A stretch of 64,000 bases of DNA, taken from assembly GCF_001429025.1 (NCBI RefSeq), contig NZ_LMHT01000022.1, positions 223,104-287,103 on the forward strand. The letters are read 5' to 3'. The DNA comes from Phenylobacterium sp. Root700. GTDB taxonomy: Bacteria; Pseudomonadota; Alphaproteobacteria; Caulobacterales; Caulobacteraceae. The translations under genes were made by a program, and so were the position numbers. Below, piece by piece: positions 53,138-63,937 of the stretch (the stretch's first letter is position 1; each line of letters begins with the position of its first letter). The notes under the pieces were generated by a model. That model was not told where the DNA came from. It saw only the letters and a program-made list of their open reading frames with translations, and ran no database searches.

Positions 53138-54219
53138 GCGCCGCCCGGTCCGAAGACCCGCCAGGCCGCGACCAGCACGACCGCCACCAGCGAGGTCGGC
53201 AGGAACACTTTCCAGCCCAGGCGCATCAGTTGGTCATAGCGATAGCGGGGCACGATCGCCTTCACCATGGCGATCAGGAAGAAGAAGAAGCAGATCTTCA
53301 CCACGAACCACATCAGGCCGTAGAAGCTCTGCACCGTGTCAGGCCAGGTGTGGACGAAGCCAAAGTCGATTGGGGCCTGCCAGCCGCCGAAGAACAGCAG
53401 CGAGATCAACGCGCACATCAGCACGATGTTGATCAGCTCGCCGATCATGAACAGCAGGAACGGCGAGGACGAGTATTCGACCTGATAGCCGGCCACCAGC
53501 TCCGACTCCGCTTCCGGAAGGTCGAAGGGAGGACGGTTGGTTTCGGCCAGGGCCGAGATGAAGAAGATCACCGCCATCGGCACCATGACCAGGGTCAGCG
53601 GCAGGTTCTGCAGGCCTGGACCGCCGAAGACGTTCCAGTTCCAGAAGCCGCCGGCCTGCTGCTGCACGATGGTCTGCAGGTTCATGGTCCCGGCCAGCAG
53701 GATCACGGTGACGATCACGAAGCCGATCGAGACTTCGTAGGAAACCATCTGTGCGGCCGACCGCAGGCTGCCCAGGAACGGGTACTTCGAGTTCGAAGCC
53801 CAGCCGCCCATGATGATGCCGTAGACGCCCAGCGACGAGATCGCGAACAGGTACAGCACGCCCACATTGATGTCGGCGACCACCCAGCCCGGCGCGAACG
53901 GGATCACCGCCCAGCCGACCAGGGCCAGGGTGAAGGTCAGCACCGGAGCTAGCAGGAAGACGAACTTGTCGGCCCCGTCGGGGATGACGATTTCCTTCAG
54001 CACGAACTTGATCAGGTCGGCGAAGGACTGGAGCAGGCCGAAGGGCCCGACCACGTTCGGGCCTTTGCGCATCTGCACGCCGGCCCAGATCTTACGGTCG
54101 GCCAGCATGAAGAAGGCCAGGGCCACGAGCAGCGGCAAGATCACGGCCATGATCTGGGCGACCGTGATCAGGGTCCAACCGCCCGGAGTGGTCCAGAAGG
54201 TGTTGGCGACAGCGTCCAT
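53134..54219 (-). CDS. nuoH: NADH-quinone oxidoreductase subunit H
   Basis: Membrane subunit of complex I next to the quinone site, 361 aa with eight or more helices. Hallmarks are [20 protein letters not shown] (in part), [43 protein letters not shown] and the C-terminal [16 protein letters not shown]. nuoG lies 4 nt upstream. Confidence 0.98.
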   Translation of the reverse strand: MDAVANTFWTTPGGWTLITVAQIMAVILPLLVALAFFMLADRKIWAGVQMRKGPNVVGPFGLLQSFADLIKFVLKEIVIPDGADKFVFLLAPVLTFTLALVGWAVIPFAPGWVVADINVGVLYLFAISSLGVYGIIMGGWASNSKYPFLGSLRSAAQMVSYEVSIGFVIVTVILLAGTMNLQTIVQQQAGGFWNWNVFGGPGLQNLPLTLVMVPMAVIFFISALAETNRPPFDLPEAESELVAGYQVEYSSSPFLLFMIGELINIVLMCALISLLFFGGWQAPIDFGFVHTWPDTVQSFYGLMWFVVKICFFFFLIAMVKAIVPRYRYDQLMRLGWKVFLPTSLVAVVLVAAWRVFGPGGA

Positions 54220-54223
54220 GCCC

Positions 54224-56269
54224 CTACTCCGCCGCGATCTTGGCGGCGCCGGAAGCCACGGCGGCGCACTCAGCCATCGTCACGCTGGCGCGGGCGATGG
54301 GATTGGTCAGATGGAAAGCCTTCACCGGGCTCGCGAACGGCGCGTCGGAAAGCTCGCCCTTGGCGCCCAGCAAGCCGAAGTCCAGCGAGGCCGCGCCGGC
54401 CGGACCAGCGACATAGTCGACCTGGCCGAAGCTCGGATGATCGGCGAACAGCTTGGCCCGCAGTTGGGCCAGGGTGTCGTAGGGCAGCTTGGCGCCGAGA
54501 CCTTCGGACAGCGCCCGCAGGATCGACCAGTCTTCCTTGGCCTGCCCCTTGGGGAACACCGCGCGATAGCCGAATTGAACCCGGCCCTCGGTGTTGACGT
54601 AGATGCCGTCCTTTTCCGTATAGGCCGCGCCCGGCAGGATCACGTCGGCCAGGTGAGCGCCCGCGTCGCCGTGGGTGCCCAGATAGACCGTGAAGGCGTC
54701 CGAGCCCTTGGCGTCGATCTCGTCGGCGCCCAGCAGGAACAGCACGTCGAGCGCGCCCTTCTGAACCATTTCGCCAGCGCTCTTGCCGCCCTCGCCCGGC
54801 ACGAAGCCCAGGTCGAGGCCGCCCACGCGGGCGGCGGCCGAATGCAGCACGTTCCAGGTCAGGCCAAAGCTCTTGGCGGCGGCGGCGGCGGCGGCCAGCA
54901 CGGCCGCCCCGTCAGCCCGCGCCAGGGCGCCGGCGCCGACGATGATCGCCGGGTTCTTGGCGCCCTTCAGGGCGGTGACGAAGTCGTTCTTGGACCGCGA
55001 CAGGCCCGAGAGGGTCTGCGGACCCGCGCCGAGATAGTCGTAGCCATAGGTCAGGTCGGCCTGCTCGCCGATCACGCCCACGCGCAGCGCGCCGGCCAGC
55101 CAGCGCTTACGCAGACGGGCGTTGAACACCGGAGCCTCGACGCGCGGATTGGTCCCGACCAGCAGGATGACGTCGGCCTCTTCGATGCCGGCGATGGTGG
55201 AGTTCAGCAGCCAGCTCTCACGCGGGCCGGCGCCCAGCGCCATGCCGTCCTGACGGCAATCGAGGTTCTTCACCCCCATGGCGCCGAACAGGTCGAGCGC
55301 CGCCTTCATGGACTCGGCGTCCTGCACGTCGCCGGCGATGACGCCGATGCGCTCAGGCGTGGTCGCCTTCACCTTGGAGGCGATCAGCTCGAAAGCCTCG
55401 GCCCAGGTCGTGGGTTGCAGACGGCCGCCCTTGCGCAGGAACGGCTGGTCCAGGCGCTGACGCGAGAGACCATCGACCGCGTAGCGCGTCTTGTCGCTGA
55501 TCCACTCTTCGTTGATGTCTTCGTTCAGGCGCGGCAGCACCCGCAGCACGGCTGGGCCGCGGCTGTCGACGCGGATCGACGAGCCCAGCGCGTCCATCAC
55601 GTCCACGCTCTCGGTCTTCTTCAATTCCCACGGACGGGCGTTGAAGGCGTAGGGCTTGGAGGTGAGCGCGCCGACCGGACAGAGGTCGATCACGTTGGCG
55701 GACAGCTCGGACGCAACCGATTTGTCCAGATAGGTCGTGATTTCAACGTCTTCGCCGCGGGAGATGAGACCGATGTCCGGCACGCCGGCCACTTCGGTGA
55801 TGAAGCGGACGCAGCGCGTGCACTGGATGCAGCGGGTCATGACCGTCTTGATCAACGGCCCCATGTACTTCTCTTCGACCGCACGCTTGTTGTCGGCGTA
55901 GCGGCTGTCGTCGCGGCCATAACCCATGGCCTGATCTTGCAGATCGCACTCGCCGCCCTGGTCGCAGATCGGGCAGTCGAGGGGGTGGTTGATCAGTAGG
56001 AACTCCATCACCCCTTCCCGCGCCTTCTTGACCATGGGCGAGTTGGTGATGATCTCGTTGCCTTCGGCGGCCGGCAGCGCGCACGAAGCCTGCGGCTTCG
56101 GCGGGCCAGGCTTCACCTCGACCAGGCACATCCGGCAGTTGCCGGCGATGCTGAGACGTTCGTGGTAGCAGAAGCGCGGAATCTCTTCCCCGGCCAGTTC
56201 CGCAACCTGCAGAACCGTCATGCCGGGCTCGAACTCGACCTCGACGCCGTTGACTGTGGCTTTTGGCAT
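54224..56269 (-). CDS. nuoG: NADH-quinone oxidoreductase subunit G
   Basis: Large iron-sulfur subunit of the peripheral arm, 681 aa. The N-terminal [2Fe-2S] ligands are Cys34, Cys45, Cys48 and Cys63. The His-Cys3 cluster lies in [18 protein letters not shown] and the [4Fe-4S] in [11 protein letters not shown] molybdopterin-oxidoreductase-like domain without cofactor makes up the C-terminal two thirds. It lies 4 nt from both nuoF and nuoH. Confidence 0.97.
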   Translation of the reverse strand: MPKATVNGVEVEFEPGMTVLQVAELAGEEIPRFCYHERLSIAGNCRMCLVEVKPGPPKPQASCALPAAEGNEIITNSPMVKKAREGVMEFLLINHPLDCPICDQGGECDLQDQAMGYGRDDSRYADNKRAVEEKYMGPLIKTVMTRCIQCTRCVRFITEVAGVPDIGLISRGEDVEITTYLDKSVASELSANVIDLCPVGALTSKPYAFNARPWELKKTESVDVMDALGSSIRVDSRGPAVLRVLPRLNEDINEEWISDKTRYAVDGLSRQRLDQPFLRKGGRLQPTTWAEAFELIASKVKATTPERIGVIAGDVQDAESMKAALDLFGAMGVKNLDCRQDGMALGAGPRESWLLNSTIAGIEEADVILLVGTNPRVEAPVFNARLRKRWLAGALRVGVIGEQADLTYGYDYLGAGPQTLSGLSRSKNDFVTALKGAKNPAIIVGAGALARADGAAVLAAAAAAAKSFGLTWNVLHSAAARVGGLDLGFVPGEGGKSAGEMVQKGALDVLFLLGADEIDAKGSDAFTVYLGTHGDAGAHLADVILPGAAYTEKDGIYVNTEGRVQFGYRAVFPKGQAKEDWSILRALSEGLGAKLPYDTLAQLRAKLFADHPSFGQVDYVAGPAGAASLDFGLLGAKGELSDAPFASPVKAFHLTNPIARASVTMAECAAVASGAAKIAAE

Positions 56270-56273
56270 GCCG

Positions 56274-57590
56274 TTACTCCGCCGCCGCCAGGGTCGCGCC
56301 CTGCACGTGCGGCTTGCCGATACGGTAGTTGGTGATCCGCTCCTCGACCTCGTGGCGGAAGTGGCGGAACAGGCCCTGGATCGGCCACGCCGCAGCGTCG
56401 CCCAGACCGCAGATGGTGTGGCCTTCGACCTGGCTGGCGACGTCGAGCAGGAGGTCGATCTCCTTCATCTCGGCTTCGCCCGTGGCCATGCGTTCCATGA
56501 CCCGCCACATCCAGCCGGTGCCTTCACGGCACGGCGTGCACTGGCCGCAGCTCTCGTGCTTGTAGAAGTACGAGGCGCGCGCGATGGCCCGGACGAGATC
56601 GGCGTCCTTGTCCATCACGATCATGGTGGCGGTGCCCAGGCCCGAGCGGCGTCCGGCCAGGTCGTCGAAGTCCATCAGCGCGACCTCGGCCTCTTCGGCC
56701 GGGATCATGCGCATCGAGATCCCGCCCGGGATCACGGCCTTCAGGTTGCCCCAGCCGCCGCGCACGCCGCCGAAGTGATCTTCGATCAGCTGGCGCATCG
56801 GGATCGACATGGCCTCTTCGACCACGCAGGGCTTGTTGACGTGGCCCGAGGCCGCCATCAGCTTGATGCCCGAGTTCTTCGGACGGCCGAAACCGGCGAA
56901 CCAGTCCGCGCCACGGCGCAGGATGGTGCCGACGACCGAGATCGACTCGACGTTGTTGATGGTGGTCGGCGCGCCGTAGATGCCGGCGCCGGCCGGGAAC
57001 GGCGGCTTCAGGCGCGGCTGGCCCTTCTTGCCTTCCAGGCTTTCCATCAGCGCGGTTTCGTCGCCGCAGATATAGGCCCCGCCACCGTGGGTGACGTGAA
57101 GGTCGAAGTCCCAACCGTGGACATTGCCCTTGCCGATCAGCTTGGCCTCGTAGGCCTGCTTGATCGCCGCTTCCAGGCGCTCGCGCTCATGCACGTATTC
57201 GCCGCGGATGTAGATGTAGGCGGTGTGGGCGCGGATGGCGTAGCTGGCCACCAGGCATCCCTCGATCAGCAGATGCGGATCGTTGCGGATGATTTCGCGG
57301 TCCTTGCAGGCGCCCGGCTCGGACTCATCGGCGTTGACGACCAGGAAATGCGGTCGCTCGCTCTGCGCCTTCGGCATGAAGGTCCACTTCAGCCCAGTCG
57401 GGAAACCGCCGCCGCCGCGTCCGCGCAGGCCCGATTCCTTGATCTGGTCGCAGATCCACTCCGGGGTCTGCTTCAGCATTTCGCGGGTGCCGTTCCAGCA
57501 GCCGCGCGCCTTCGCGCCCTCGAGGCCCCAATCATGGACGCCATAGAGGTTCGTGAAGATGCGGTCCTTGTCTTCGAGGATGCCGACCAA
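56274..57590 (-). CDS. nuoF: NADH-quinone oxidoreductase subunit F
   Basis: NADH- and FMN-binding subunit of complex I. From a TTG start ([17 protein letters not shown]) it has 438 aa. The NADH/FMN glycine-rich motif [13 protein letters not shown] is near 65-77, and the N3 [4Fe-4S] ligands are in [15 protein letters not shown]. An ORF start 138 nt upstream gives a non-homologous leader that overlaps nuoE. No ATG or GTG fits the homologous N-terminus, so TTG is chosen. AGGGAG lies about 10 nt upstream. Confidence 0.95.
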   Translation of the reverse strand: MVGILEDKDRIFTNLYGVHDWGLEGAKARGCWNGTREMLKQTPEWICDQIKESGLRGRGGGGFPTGLKWTFMPKAQSERPHFLVVNADESEPGACKDREIIRNDPHLLIEGCLVASYAIRAHTAYIYIRGEYVHERERLEAAIKQAYEAKLIGKGNVHGWDFDLHVTHGGGAYICGDETALMESLEGKKGQPRLKPPFPAGAGIYGAPTTINNVESISVVGTILRRGADWFAGFGRPKNSGIKLMAASGHVNKPCVVEEAMSIPMRQLIEDHFGGVRGGWGNLKAVIPGGISMRMIPAEEAEVALMDFDDLAGRRSGLGTATMIVMDKDADLVRAIARASYFYKHESCGQCTPCREGTGWMWRVMERMATGEAEMKEIDLLLDVASQVEGHTICGLGDAAAWPIQGLFRHFRHEVEERITNYRIGKPHVQGATLAAAE

Positions 57591-57645
57591 GGCCCCTACA
57601 CTCCCTTTTGCGCAGGGCGAACGCCCGCGACGAAAATCATGCTGC

Positions 57646-58329
57646 TCACGCCGCCGGCTCCTTGGCGCCCTTGGTAGGCTTGGGCGCGTTAGGGAGAGAC
57701 TTGATGGGCTTGGCGCGGCTGCCGTCATAGAGCGACGGATCGATGAGCACGAGCGGCCCGCCCTCAGGCGAAGATCCCTGACGGCCGGTGGCCGAGCCCG
57801 GCGTGGGCGTACGGCCCGCGGCGAACTCGTCGAGCAGCTTGTCGAAGCTCTCGACCGTGAGGTCCTCGTAGTAATAGTCGTTGATCATCGCCATCGGTGC
57901 GTTCGAACACGCGCCCAGGCACTCGACTTCCTGCCAGTAGAACTTGCCGTCCGCCGAGCGGTGATCCTTCGGACCCAGCCGCTTCTTGCAGTGGGCCAGC
58001 AGGTCGTTCGCGCCGCGCAGGGCGCACGGCGTGGTGCCGCAGACCTGGACCAGCGCGTGGGTGCCGACCGGCTCCAGCATGAACATGGTGTAGAAGGTCG
58101 AGACCTCCAACACCCGGATCTGGGGCATGCCCAGCATTTCGGCGACAGCGCGGATGGCGGGCTCGGAGACCCAGCCTTCCTGCTTCTGGACCAGCCACAG
58201 GATCGGGATCACCGCCGACTGCTGCTTGCCGGCCGGGTATTTCGAGATCCACCATTGCGCCTGCTTCAGGCTCTCTTTCGAGAAGGTGAAGCTCGCGGGC
58301 TGGTTCGGGGAGAGGCGGCGAACGCTCAA
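57646..58329 (-). CDS. nuoE: NADH-quinone oxidoreductase subunit E
   Basis: [2Fe-2S] subunit of the NADH module, 227 aa with the N1a cluster ligands Cys97, Cys102, Cys137 and Cys141 (VCGTTPC and ECLGAC). The C-terminal 55 residues are a Pro/Lys-rich extension beyond the E. coli form. The predicted start is TTG with GAGGA 4 nt before it. An NTF2-like gene precedes it by 7 nt. Confidence 0.96.
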   Translation of the reverse strand: MSVRRLSPNQPASFTFSKESLKQAQWWISKYPAGKQQSAVIPILWLVQKQEGWVSEPAIRAVAEMLGMPQIRVLEVSTFYTMFMLEPVGTHALVQVCGTTPCALRGANDLLAHCKKRLGPKDHRSADGKFYWQEVECLGACSNAPMAMINDYYYEDLTVESFDKLLDEFAAGRTPTPGSATGRQGSSPEGGPLVLIDPSLYDGSRAKPIKSLPNAPKPTKGAKEPAA

Positions 58330-58336
58330 GCGATCC

Positions 58337-58687
58337 TCACTTCACGAAGTCGACGCGGACGATCTTGGCGTCGGCGATGGTGTAGATGGCGGCGACCTCG
58401 AAGGGATCGGCGTCCGGCGAACGCTTGACCCGCTCGTGATCGATGACGCGGGCGCCGACCACGATGCGGTTCAGCAGCTCGGCGTGGTTCTGCGGGAAGT
58501 CCGCGAACACCTGCTCGTACTTGGCGCGATAGGCGGCGATGCCGCTGATCGTCACCGCGCCGTTCAGGTCGGCGACCACGACGTCGTCGGCGAAGCACGC
58601 GCAGTGACCGTCGAGGTCATGGGCGTTGTAGGCCTCGAGCTGGGCCTCGGCCACGTCGAAGGGGCTGATGCAGGCAGGCGCGCTCAA
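58337..58687 (-). CDS. SnoaL/NTF2-like protein inside the nuo operon
   Basis: Protein of 116 aa with the NTF2 cone fold. A helical start ([27 protein letters not shown], quoted in part) is followed by strands and [15 protein letters not shown], then a C-terminal sheet ending [18 protein letters not shown], typical of SnoaL-type enzymes and steroid isomerase-like proteins. The TTG start overlaps the nuoD stop (TTGA), so it is translated with the operon. It is not a core complex I subunit. A role in assembly or in a separate isomerase reaction is unknown. Confidence 0.85.
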   Translation of the reverse strand: MSAPACISPFDVAEAQLEAYNAHDLDGHCACFADDVVVADLNGAVTISGIAAYRAKYEQVFADFPQNHAELLNRIVVGARVIDHERVKRSPDADPFEVAAIYTIADAKIVRVDFVK

Positions 58688-59892
58688 CGGTCGATCTCCC
58701 CGAACACGATGTCCAGCGAACCGAGGATGGCCGAGACGTCGGCCAGCATGTGACCGCGGTTGATCCAGTCCATCGCCATCAGGTGCGGATAGCCCGGCGC
58801 GCGGATCTTGCAGCGGTAGGGCTTGTTGGTCCCGTCCGACACCAGGAACACGCCGAACTCGCCCTTGGGGGCTTCGACGCAGGAATAGACCTCGCCCGGC
58901 GGCGTGCGGAAGCCCTCGGTGTAGAGCTTGAAGTGATGGATCAGCGCTTCCATCGAACGCTTCATCTCGCCACGGCGCGGCGGCGCGAACTTGTTGTCCT
59001 CGGTGATGACCGGACCGGGGGTTTTCTTAAGCCGCGCAACGCACTGCTGGATGATTTTGACGGATTCGCGCATCTCCTGCATGCGGCAGAGATAGCGATC
59101 GTAGCAGTCGCCGTTCACGCCCAGCGGGATGTCGAACTCGAAGTCGTCGTAGCACTCGTAGGGCTGGTTGCGGCGCAGGTCCCAGGCGATGCCCGAACCC
59201 CGAACCATCACGCCCGAGAAGCCCCAGTTGATCGCCTCTTCCTTGCTCACCACGCCGATGTCGACGTTGCGCTGCTTGAAGATGCGGTTGCCGGTGATCA
59301 GCTTGTCGATGTCGCCGATCGGACGCGCGAAGGCGTCGGCCCAGTCGCCGATGTCGTTGACCAGAGCTTCCGGCAGATCCTGGTGGACGCCGCCCGGACG
59401 GAAATAGTTGGCGTGCAGACGGGCACCGCAGGCGCGCTCGTAGAACACCATCAGCTTTTCGCGCTCTTCAAAGCCCCACAGCGGCGGGGTGAGCGCGCCC
59501 ACGTCCATCGCTTGAGTGGTGACGTTGAGCAGGTGGTTCAGGACCCGGCCGATTTCCGAGAACATCACCCGGATCAGCGAACCGCGGATCGGAACCTCAA
59601 GATCCAGCAGCTTCTCGATGGCCAGGCAGAACGCATGTTCCTGGTTCATCGGCGCCACGTAGTCGAGGCGGTCGAAGTACGGGATGTTCTGGAGGTAGGT
59701 CCGGTACTCCATCAGCTTTTCGGTGCCGCGATGCAGCAGGCCGATGTGCGGATCGACCCGTTCCACGACTTCGCCGTCCAGCTCCAGGACCAGGCGCAGA
59801 ACGCCGTGGGCCGCGGGGTGCTGCGGGCCGAAATTGATGTTGAACTTGCGGACCGGGGTTTCCGGGATGGGTGTCGAAGCGTCGTCAGCCAT
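58684..59892 (-). CDS. nuoD: NADH-quinone oxidoreductase subunit D
   Basis: Quinone-site 49-kDa subunit of complex I, 402 aa from the ATG ([17 protein letters not shown]). A GTG one codon upstream is possible. The conserved [24 protein letters not shown] (in part), [12 protein letters not shown] and the C-terminal DIVFGEIDR are intact. The ATG shares one base with the nuoC stop (TGATG). NuoC and NuoD are separate here, unlike the E. coli fusion. Confidence 0.98.
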   Translation of the reverse strand: MADDASTPIPETPVRKFNINFGPQHPAAHGVLRLVLELDGEVVERVDPHIGLLHRGTEKLMEYRTYLQNIPYFDRLDYVAPMNQEHAFCLAIEKLLDLEVPIRGSLIRVMFSEIGRVLNHLLNVTTQAMDVGALTPPLWGFEEREKLMVFYERACGARLHANYFRPGGVHQDLPEALVNDIGDWADAFARPIGDIDKLITGNRIFKQRNVDIGVVSKEEAINWGFSGVMVRGSGIAWDLRRNQPYECYDDFEFDIPLGVNGDCYDRYLCRMQEMRESVKIIQQCVARLKKTPGPVITEDNKFAPPRRGEMKRSMEALIHHFKLYTEGFRTPPGEVYSCVEAPKGEFGVFLVSDGTNKPYRCKIRAPGYPHLMAMDWINRGHMLADVSAILGSLDIVFGEIDR

Positions 59893-60530
59893 CACTTCGG
59901 GCCTCCCGCTTGGGGCGCGCCGGCCCCGGCCACCTTCTCATCGCCCGGCAGCACGTAATCGGCGCCTTCCCACGGCGAGAGGAAGTCCCAGTTGCGATAT
60001 TCGACGGCCTTGACCGGCTCATAGACGACGCGCTTCAGCTCATCGTCGTAGCGCAGCTCGACATACCCCGTCATCGGGAAGTCCTTGCGCAGCGGATGGC
60101 CGTGGAAGCCGTAGTCGGTCAGGATCCGACGCAGGTCGGGGTGGCCTTCGAAGAAGATCCCGTACATGTCGAACGCCTCGCGCTCGAACCAGTCGGCGCA
60201 GGGATAGACGCTCGTCACCGTGGCGACCGGCGTGTCCTCGTCGGTCTGGATCTTCAGGCGGACGCGGTAATTCTTGGTCAGCGACAGCAGGTGGTAGACC
60301 ACGTCGAACCGCTGGGCGCGGTCCGGATAGTCGACGCCGCAAAGGTCGATCAGCTGCTGGAAGGCGAACTGGTCGCGCAGTTGGGTCAGCACCTGCACGA
60401 TCCGGCCCGCCGGAGCGGTCAGGGTCAGTTCGCCATAGGCCACGTCGAAACCGGCGACGGCGCCGGCCGAAGAGGTGACGATCTCATTGCCCAGCGCGTG
60501 CAGGGCGTCCTCGGTGACGGGCCAGCTCAT
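59892..60530 (-). CDS. nuoC: NADH-quinone oxidoreductase subunit C
   Basis: 30-kDa subunit of the connecting module, 212 aa. The signature ERE-type motif appears as [27 protein letters not shown] (given in part), followed by [20 protein letters not shown]. The ATG overlaps the nuoB stop by 4 bp (ATGA). Confidence 0.97.
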   Translation of the reverse strand: MSWPVTEDALHALGNEIVTSSAGAVAGFDVAYGELTLTAPAGRIVQVLTQLRDQFAFQQLIDLCGVDYPDRAQRFDVVYHLLSLTKNYRVRLKIQTDEDTPVATVTSVYPCADWFEREAFDMYGIFFEGHPDLRRILTDYGFHGHPLRKDFPMTGYVELRYDDELKRVVYEPVKAVEYRNWDFLSPWEGADYVLPGDEKVAGAGAPQAGGPK

Positions 60531-61087
60531 CGCTCGATCGTCCCCGTCCGGCGGATCTTCTTCTGCAGCTGCAGAACGCCGTAGACCAGGGCCTCAGCCG
60601 TGGGCGGGCAACCGGGCACATAGATGTCGACCGGCACGATCCGGTCGCAGCCGCGCACGACGGAATAGCTGAAATAGTAGTAGCCGCCGCCATTGGCGCA
60701 CGAGCCCATCGAGATGACGTAGCGCGGCTCCGGCATCTGGTCGTAGACCTTGCGCAGAGCCGGGGCCATCTTGTTGCAGAGCGTGCCGGCGACGATCATC
60801 ACGTCCGACTGACGCGGTGAGGCGCGCGGCGCGAAACCGTAACGCTCCAGGTCATAACGCGGCATCGAAGCCTGCATCATTTCCACGGCGCAGCAGGCCA
60901 GGCCGAACGTCATCCACATGAGCGAGCCGGTGCGCGCCCAGGTGATCAGGTCGTCGGCGGCCGCGGTGATGAAGCCCTTGTCGGCCAGTTCGTTCGACAC
61001 GCCGTCGAAGAACGGGTCGTGGACTTTGGGGTCGTAGCCCTCGACCGTCGTACGGCCGGCCGAACCCGCAGGAACGATCACTCCCAT
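60527..61087 (-). CDS. nuoB: NADH-quinone oxidoreductase subunit B
   Basis: Carries cluster N2, the last iron-sulfur centre before quinone. From the ATG at [17 protein letters not shown] it has 186 aa. Ligands Cys65, Cys66, Cys130 and Cys160 lie in [23 protein letters not shown] and [11 protein letters not shown]. An alternative start 7 codons upstream lies inside nuoA. The N-terminus overlaps the nuoA end by about 10 bp. Confidence 0.97.
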   Translation of the reverse strand: MGVIVPAGSAGRTTVEGYDPKVHDPFFDGVSNELADKGFITAAADDLITWARTGSLMWMTFGLACCAVEMMQASMPRYDLERYGFAPRASPRQSDVMIVAGTLCNKMAPALRKVYDQMPEPRYVISMGSCANGGGYYYFSYSVVRGCDRIVPVDIYVPGCPPTAEALVYGVLQLQKKIRRTGTIER

Positions 61088-61455
61088 TCCAGGGCGCCTT
61101 TCTTCCACTCGTAGATGAAGCCGACGGTCAGAACGCCCAGGAAGGACATCATCGACCAGAAGGCGAACTGGGCCACGTCCTGCGGCAGCTTCATAAGCGC
61201 CACGGCCCAGGGGAACAGGAACGCCACTTCGAGGTCGAAGATGATGAAGAGGATCGAGACCAGGTAGAACCTGACGTCGAACTTCATCCGTGCGTCATCG
61301 AATGCGTTGAACCCGCACTCGTAGGTCGACATTTTTTCCGGGTCAGGCGCTGTCGGCGCGAGCGTCGCTGACGCCACGATGAAAGCGAGACCCAAAACGG
61401 TCGCAATCCCAAGGAAGATCACGATGGGCAGATACTGCAAAAGAAAGGCGTTCAT
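61078..61455 (-). CDS. nuoA: NADH-quinone oxidoreductase subunit A
   Basis: First gene of the complex I operon. From the ATG at [16 protein letters not shown] it has 125 aa with three helices. The conserved [27 protein letters not shown] (given in part) is diagnostic. The ORF can be opened 48 codons upstream, but that part is polar and not homologous. The upstream gap of about 295 nt holds the operon promoter and a Fur-like box. Confidence 0.97.
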   Translation of the reverse strand: MNAFLLQYLPIVIFLGIATVLGLAFIVASATLAPTAPDPEKMSTYECGFNAFDDARMKFDVRFYLVSILFIIFDLEVAFLFPWAVALMKLPQDVAQFAFWSMMSFLGVLTVGFIYEWKKGALEWE

Positions 61456-61659
61456 GGAATCCTCGAAGGAGTCGCGCGCCCTTCTAGACCACCATTGCGC
61501 AGGGTTCAAACGGCGTGGTGCGACCGTTGGTATCGCAGCGCGGGACAAATAGCATCGGCGGAAAAATTCGTCGCGTCTGTGAGGCTTAAGCCCTTTCAAC
61601 CCCTGAGAAAACGCCCGGCGCCGCCGCGATTACCTTCGAAGCGCCGATAGCCGCGCTAG

Positions 61660-61674
61660 TAATAATCACTCTCA
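61660..61674. promoter_or_regulatory. Fur-like box upstream of nuoA
   Basis: The minus strand reads TGAGAGTGATTATTA, which matches the 7-1-7 Fur consensus TGATAAT-N-ATTATCA at about 11 of 14 positions, inside a short AT-rich patch (61656-61682). It is about 205 nt upstream of nuoA and about 75 nt past the end of the TonB-dependent receptor gene. It might act on nuo (an iron-demanding operon) or be chance in an AT-rich patch. Confidence 0.4.
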
Positions 61675-61750
61675 ATTATAGGCCTCATTTCGGGCGCCTC
61701 AGCGCCCTCCCCGGCCCCGCAAGTCCCACGTCGGGCCGCCTTGACGCTAT

Positions 61751-63718
61751 TCAGCCGCCCCCGAACTTCAGGCGCACGCCGCCATTGACCACGAACCCTT
61801 CCGTCGGCGCCCAGGCGTCGACCGTCCATTGTCCGTCAGGCGCGCGGCCCGGGCGGACCATCCGATCATATTTCGTCTGCCGGACGTTCAGCAGGTTCTC
61901 CAAATTCAAGAACACGCTGACATCGCCAAAGATGACCTCGCCCATGAGCCCCAGCTCAAGGTACGGGCGGCCCTTTGAGCGGTAGGGGTTGTCATAGAGC
62001 GGCTGACCACCGGTGTAGTAGGCCTCGATCCCAAGGCGGCCTTTGCCATGTTCTTCCCACATGGCGACCATGCCGGCCGTATGGGTCGGGGTCAGGCCAA
62101 CCGCCCTGCGCCCCAGCCCCAACGGATCGGGCTCGGTCGCGTCCACATAGACGTAGCTTCCAGTGACCGTGAACGCCTCCCAGCGGTAGCGAAGCAGCAG
62201 CTCCGCGCCCCGCGTGCGGGTCAGGCCCTGGATGTTCACCAGCCGAACCTGCTCTGCGTCGACCTCGTCCAAACGAACCGCATTTCGTATGTTCGATCCG
62301 AACAGAGTGAGGCTGGCCTCGATCGGGCCCGACGAATATCCCGTATCCAGCGAGGCGGTCTCGGCGACCTCCGCCTTCAGCCCGCTGAGCGGATCAAGCC
62401 GGGACAGACCCGCCGCCTCAATCTCCTCGACGAACGGCGTCGGCGCATAGAAGCCGCGCCCCAACGACGCCCTGACCGTCCACGGGCCCGGCCGGTAGAG
62501 CATCGAGACGCGAGGGCTCAGCTGAGAGCCGTACTCGCTGTGATCGTCCCACCTGGCGCTACCCGCGAGGGTCAGGTCCTCCCGTAGGTCGTGCTCGGCC
62601 TGCACGAACAGGGCTGGGACCGTGTAGGTGTAGTCGAACGCCGAAAAGGTCTTCGACTCAAACCCGTCGGACTGAATCGCCACACCGGCGAGCCAGGAGG
62701 TCTTGGTCGAACGCCCCGCCAGGGACGCCTCGGCGAACAGCGTGTCGTGGCGATCATCCTCGACGTCTTGGCCGAAGCGATGGACGTGGTCCTGCGTCAT
62801 CGCCGCCCCGCGAATGTGGGCCGTCACCACCTCGCCTATCGGGAACTGGGCGACCAGGCCCGCATCGTAACGGCGGCTGTCCTGGCTCAACGGGAAGGTT
62901 TGGCCGTCCGGCGTCGTGCGGCCGGGCAACGTGCCGCCCTGGCGCTCCTCGTCCATCGCCCCGAGGGTCAGGAACGCCGTCGAGCCGTCGTCGCCCTCCC
63001 AGAACAGGCGTGGCCGAACGGTCCAGCGTTCATAGCCCGGCGTATCCACCCAGCCGTCGTCGTCCAGGTCGTGCCGGCTCTGCCTGTGGAGACCGCCGAC
63101 CACCGAATAACTCCAGTTTCCGGTGTTGGCCGAGGACGCATAGGCCGTCAGGTCCTGGCCGTTGCGGCTCGTGAGGTTGAGCAGCAGTTCCTGCGCCGGC
63201 TCGGCGCCCGGCCGCCGCGAGACCAGGTTGATGACCCCGCCGAGGGCCGATGGGCCATAGAGCGCCGAAGCCGCCCCCTTGATGACCTCCACCTGCCCGA
63301 GATCCGTCGGCGGTATCTGCAGAAGTCCCAGCGACGACGCCTGTCCTCCATAGAGCGGCAGCCCGTCGGCGAGCAGCTGCGTGTAGCGCCCGCTCATGCC
63401 CTGCATTCGAATATTGGCCGCGCCCATGGCCGGCGCGGTGACCTGCACCCTCACGCCCCCGGTTTCGGCGACCAGCATCGCGATGTTGCCGGGCGTCATC
63501 AGGATCTTTTCTTCGATCTCCTCGCGGCTGATCACCTCGACCCGGATCGGCTCGTCCTGCACCCGGCGGCCGGAGCGGGTCGCCTGCACGATCACCTCCT
63601 CGACCTCTTCCTCGCCCGAATGCTCCTCGGCCTTGGCGGGCGAGGGAGAGCCCGCCGACACCATCACCACCGCTAAAATCAGCAGCGGGGTACGGGGAAC
63701 CGTCGTCAATTGGAGCAC
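61751..63718 (-). CDS. TonB-dependent outer-membrane receptor
   Basis: Protein of 655 aa. A signal peptide (about 1-30, ending AKAEE) leads into a TonB box region (EEVEEVIVQATRSG), a plug domain (about 50-165, including VEVIKGAASALYGPSALGGVINLVSRRPG in part) and a 22-strand barrel. Ligand is unknown; siderophore, vitamin B12 and other substrates use this fold. The start is GTG with AAGGA 6 nt upstream. It ends LKFGGG, without the usual terminal aromatic residue. It is the only accessory-type gene in this part of the window, between a tRNA and nuo. Confidence 0.9.
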   Translation of the reverse strand: MLQLTTVPRTPLLILAVVMVSAGSPSPAKAEEHSGEEEVEEVIVQATRSGRRVQDEPIRVEVISREEIEEKILMTPGNIAMLVAETGGVRVQVTAPAMGAANIRMQGMSGRYTQLLADGLPLYGGQASSLGLLQIPPTDLGQVEVIKGAASALYGPSALGGVINLVSRRPGAEPAQELLLNLTSRNGQDLTAYASSANTGNWSYSVVGGLHRQSRHDLDDDGWVDTPGYERWTVRPRLFWEGDDGSTAFLTLGAMDEERQGGTLPGRTTPDGQTFPLSQDSRRYDAGLVAQFPIGEVVTAHIRGAAMTQDHVHRFGQDVEDDRHDTLFAEASLAGRSTKTSWLAGVAIQSDGFESKTFSAFDYTYTVPALFVQAEHDLREDLTLAGSARWDDHSEYGSQLSPRVSMLYRPGPWTVRASLGRGFYAPTPFVEEIEAAGLSRLDPLSGLKAEVAETASLDTGYSSGPIEASLTLFGSNIRNAVRLDEVDAEQVRLVNIQGLTRTRGAELLLRYRWEAFTVTGSYVYVDATEPDPLGLGRRAVGLTPTHTAGMVAMWEEHGKGRLGIEAYYTGGQPLYDNPYRSKGRPYLELGLMGEVIFGDVSVFLNLENLLNVRQTKYDRMVRPGRAPDGQWTVDAWAPTEGFVVNGGVRLKFGGG

Positions 63719-63880
63719 TAGCGATCCTTCTGGGATGCGAAACTGTCGTAGACCCCGTCCAAGACGAAGGGGCTGGCGGCCAGCGGGTTATGCATCCTCT
63801 AGCTGCTGGAGGATCAACCCCGCTTATCGTGGATTGGCGATGTTATGCACGCCCCTCTCGCCTCGAATTGCAGATCGGCG

Positions 63881-63909
63881 TTGACACGATTCAAGTCGGG
63901 TCATATCAG
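63881..63909 (+). promoter_or_regulatory. Putative tRNA-Asp promoter
   Basis: TTGACA (63881-63886) is followed 17 nt later by TATCAG (63904-63909), ending 28 nt before the tRNA. The -35 is a full match and the -10 weak. The rest of the 219-nt gap between the receptor gene and the tRNA holds one short inverted repeat (ATCCTC/GAGGAT near 63794-63814) and no gene that I can see. Confidence 0.55.
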
Positions 63910-63937
63910 ACGCCCCTCGCGGCGACGTAGCCGTCAC

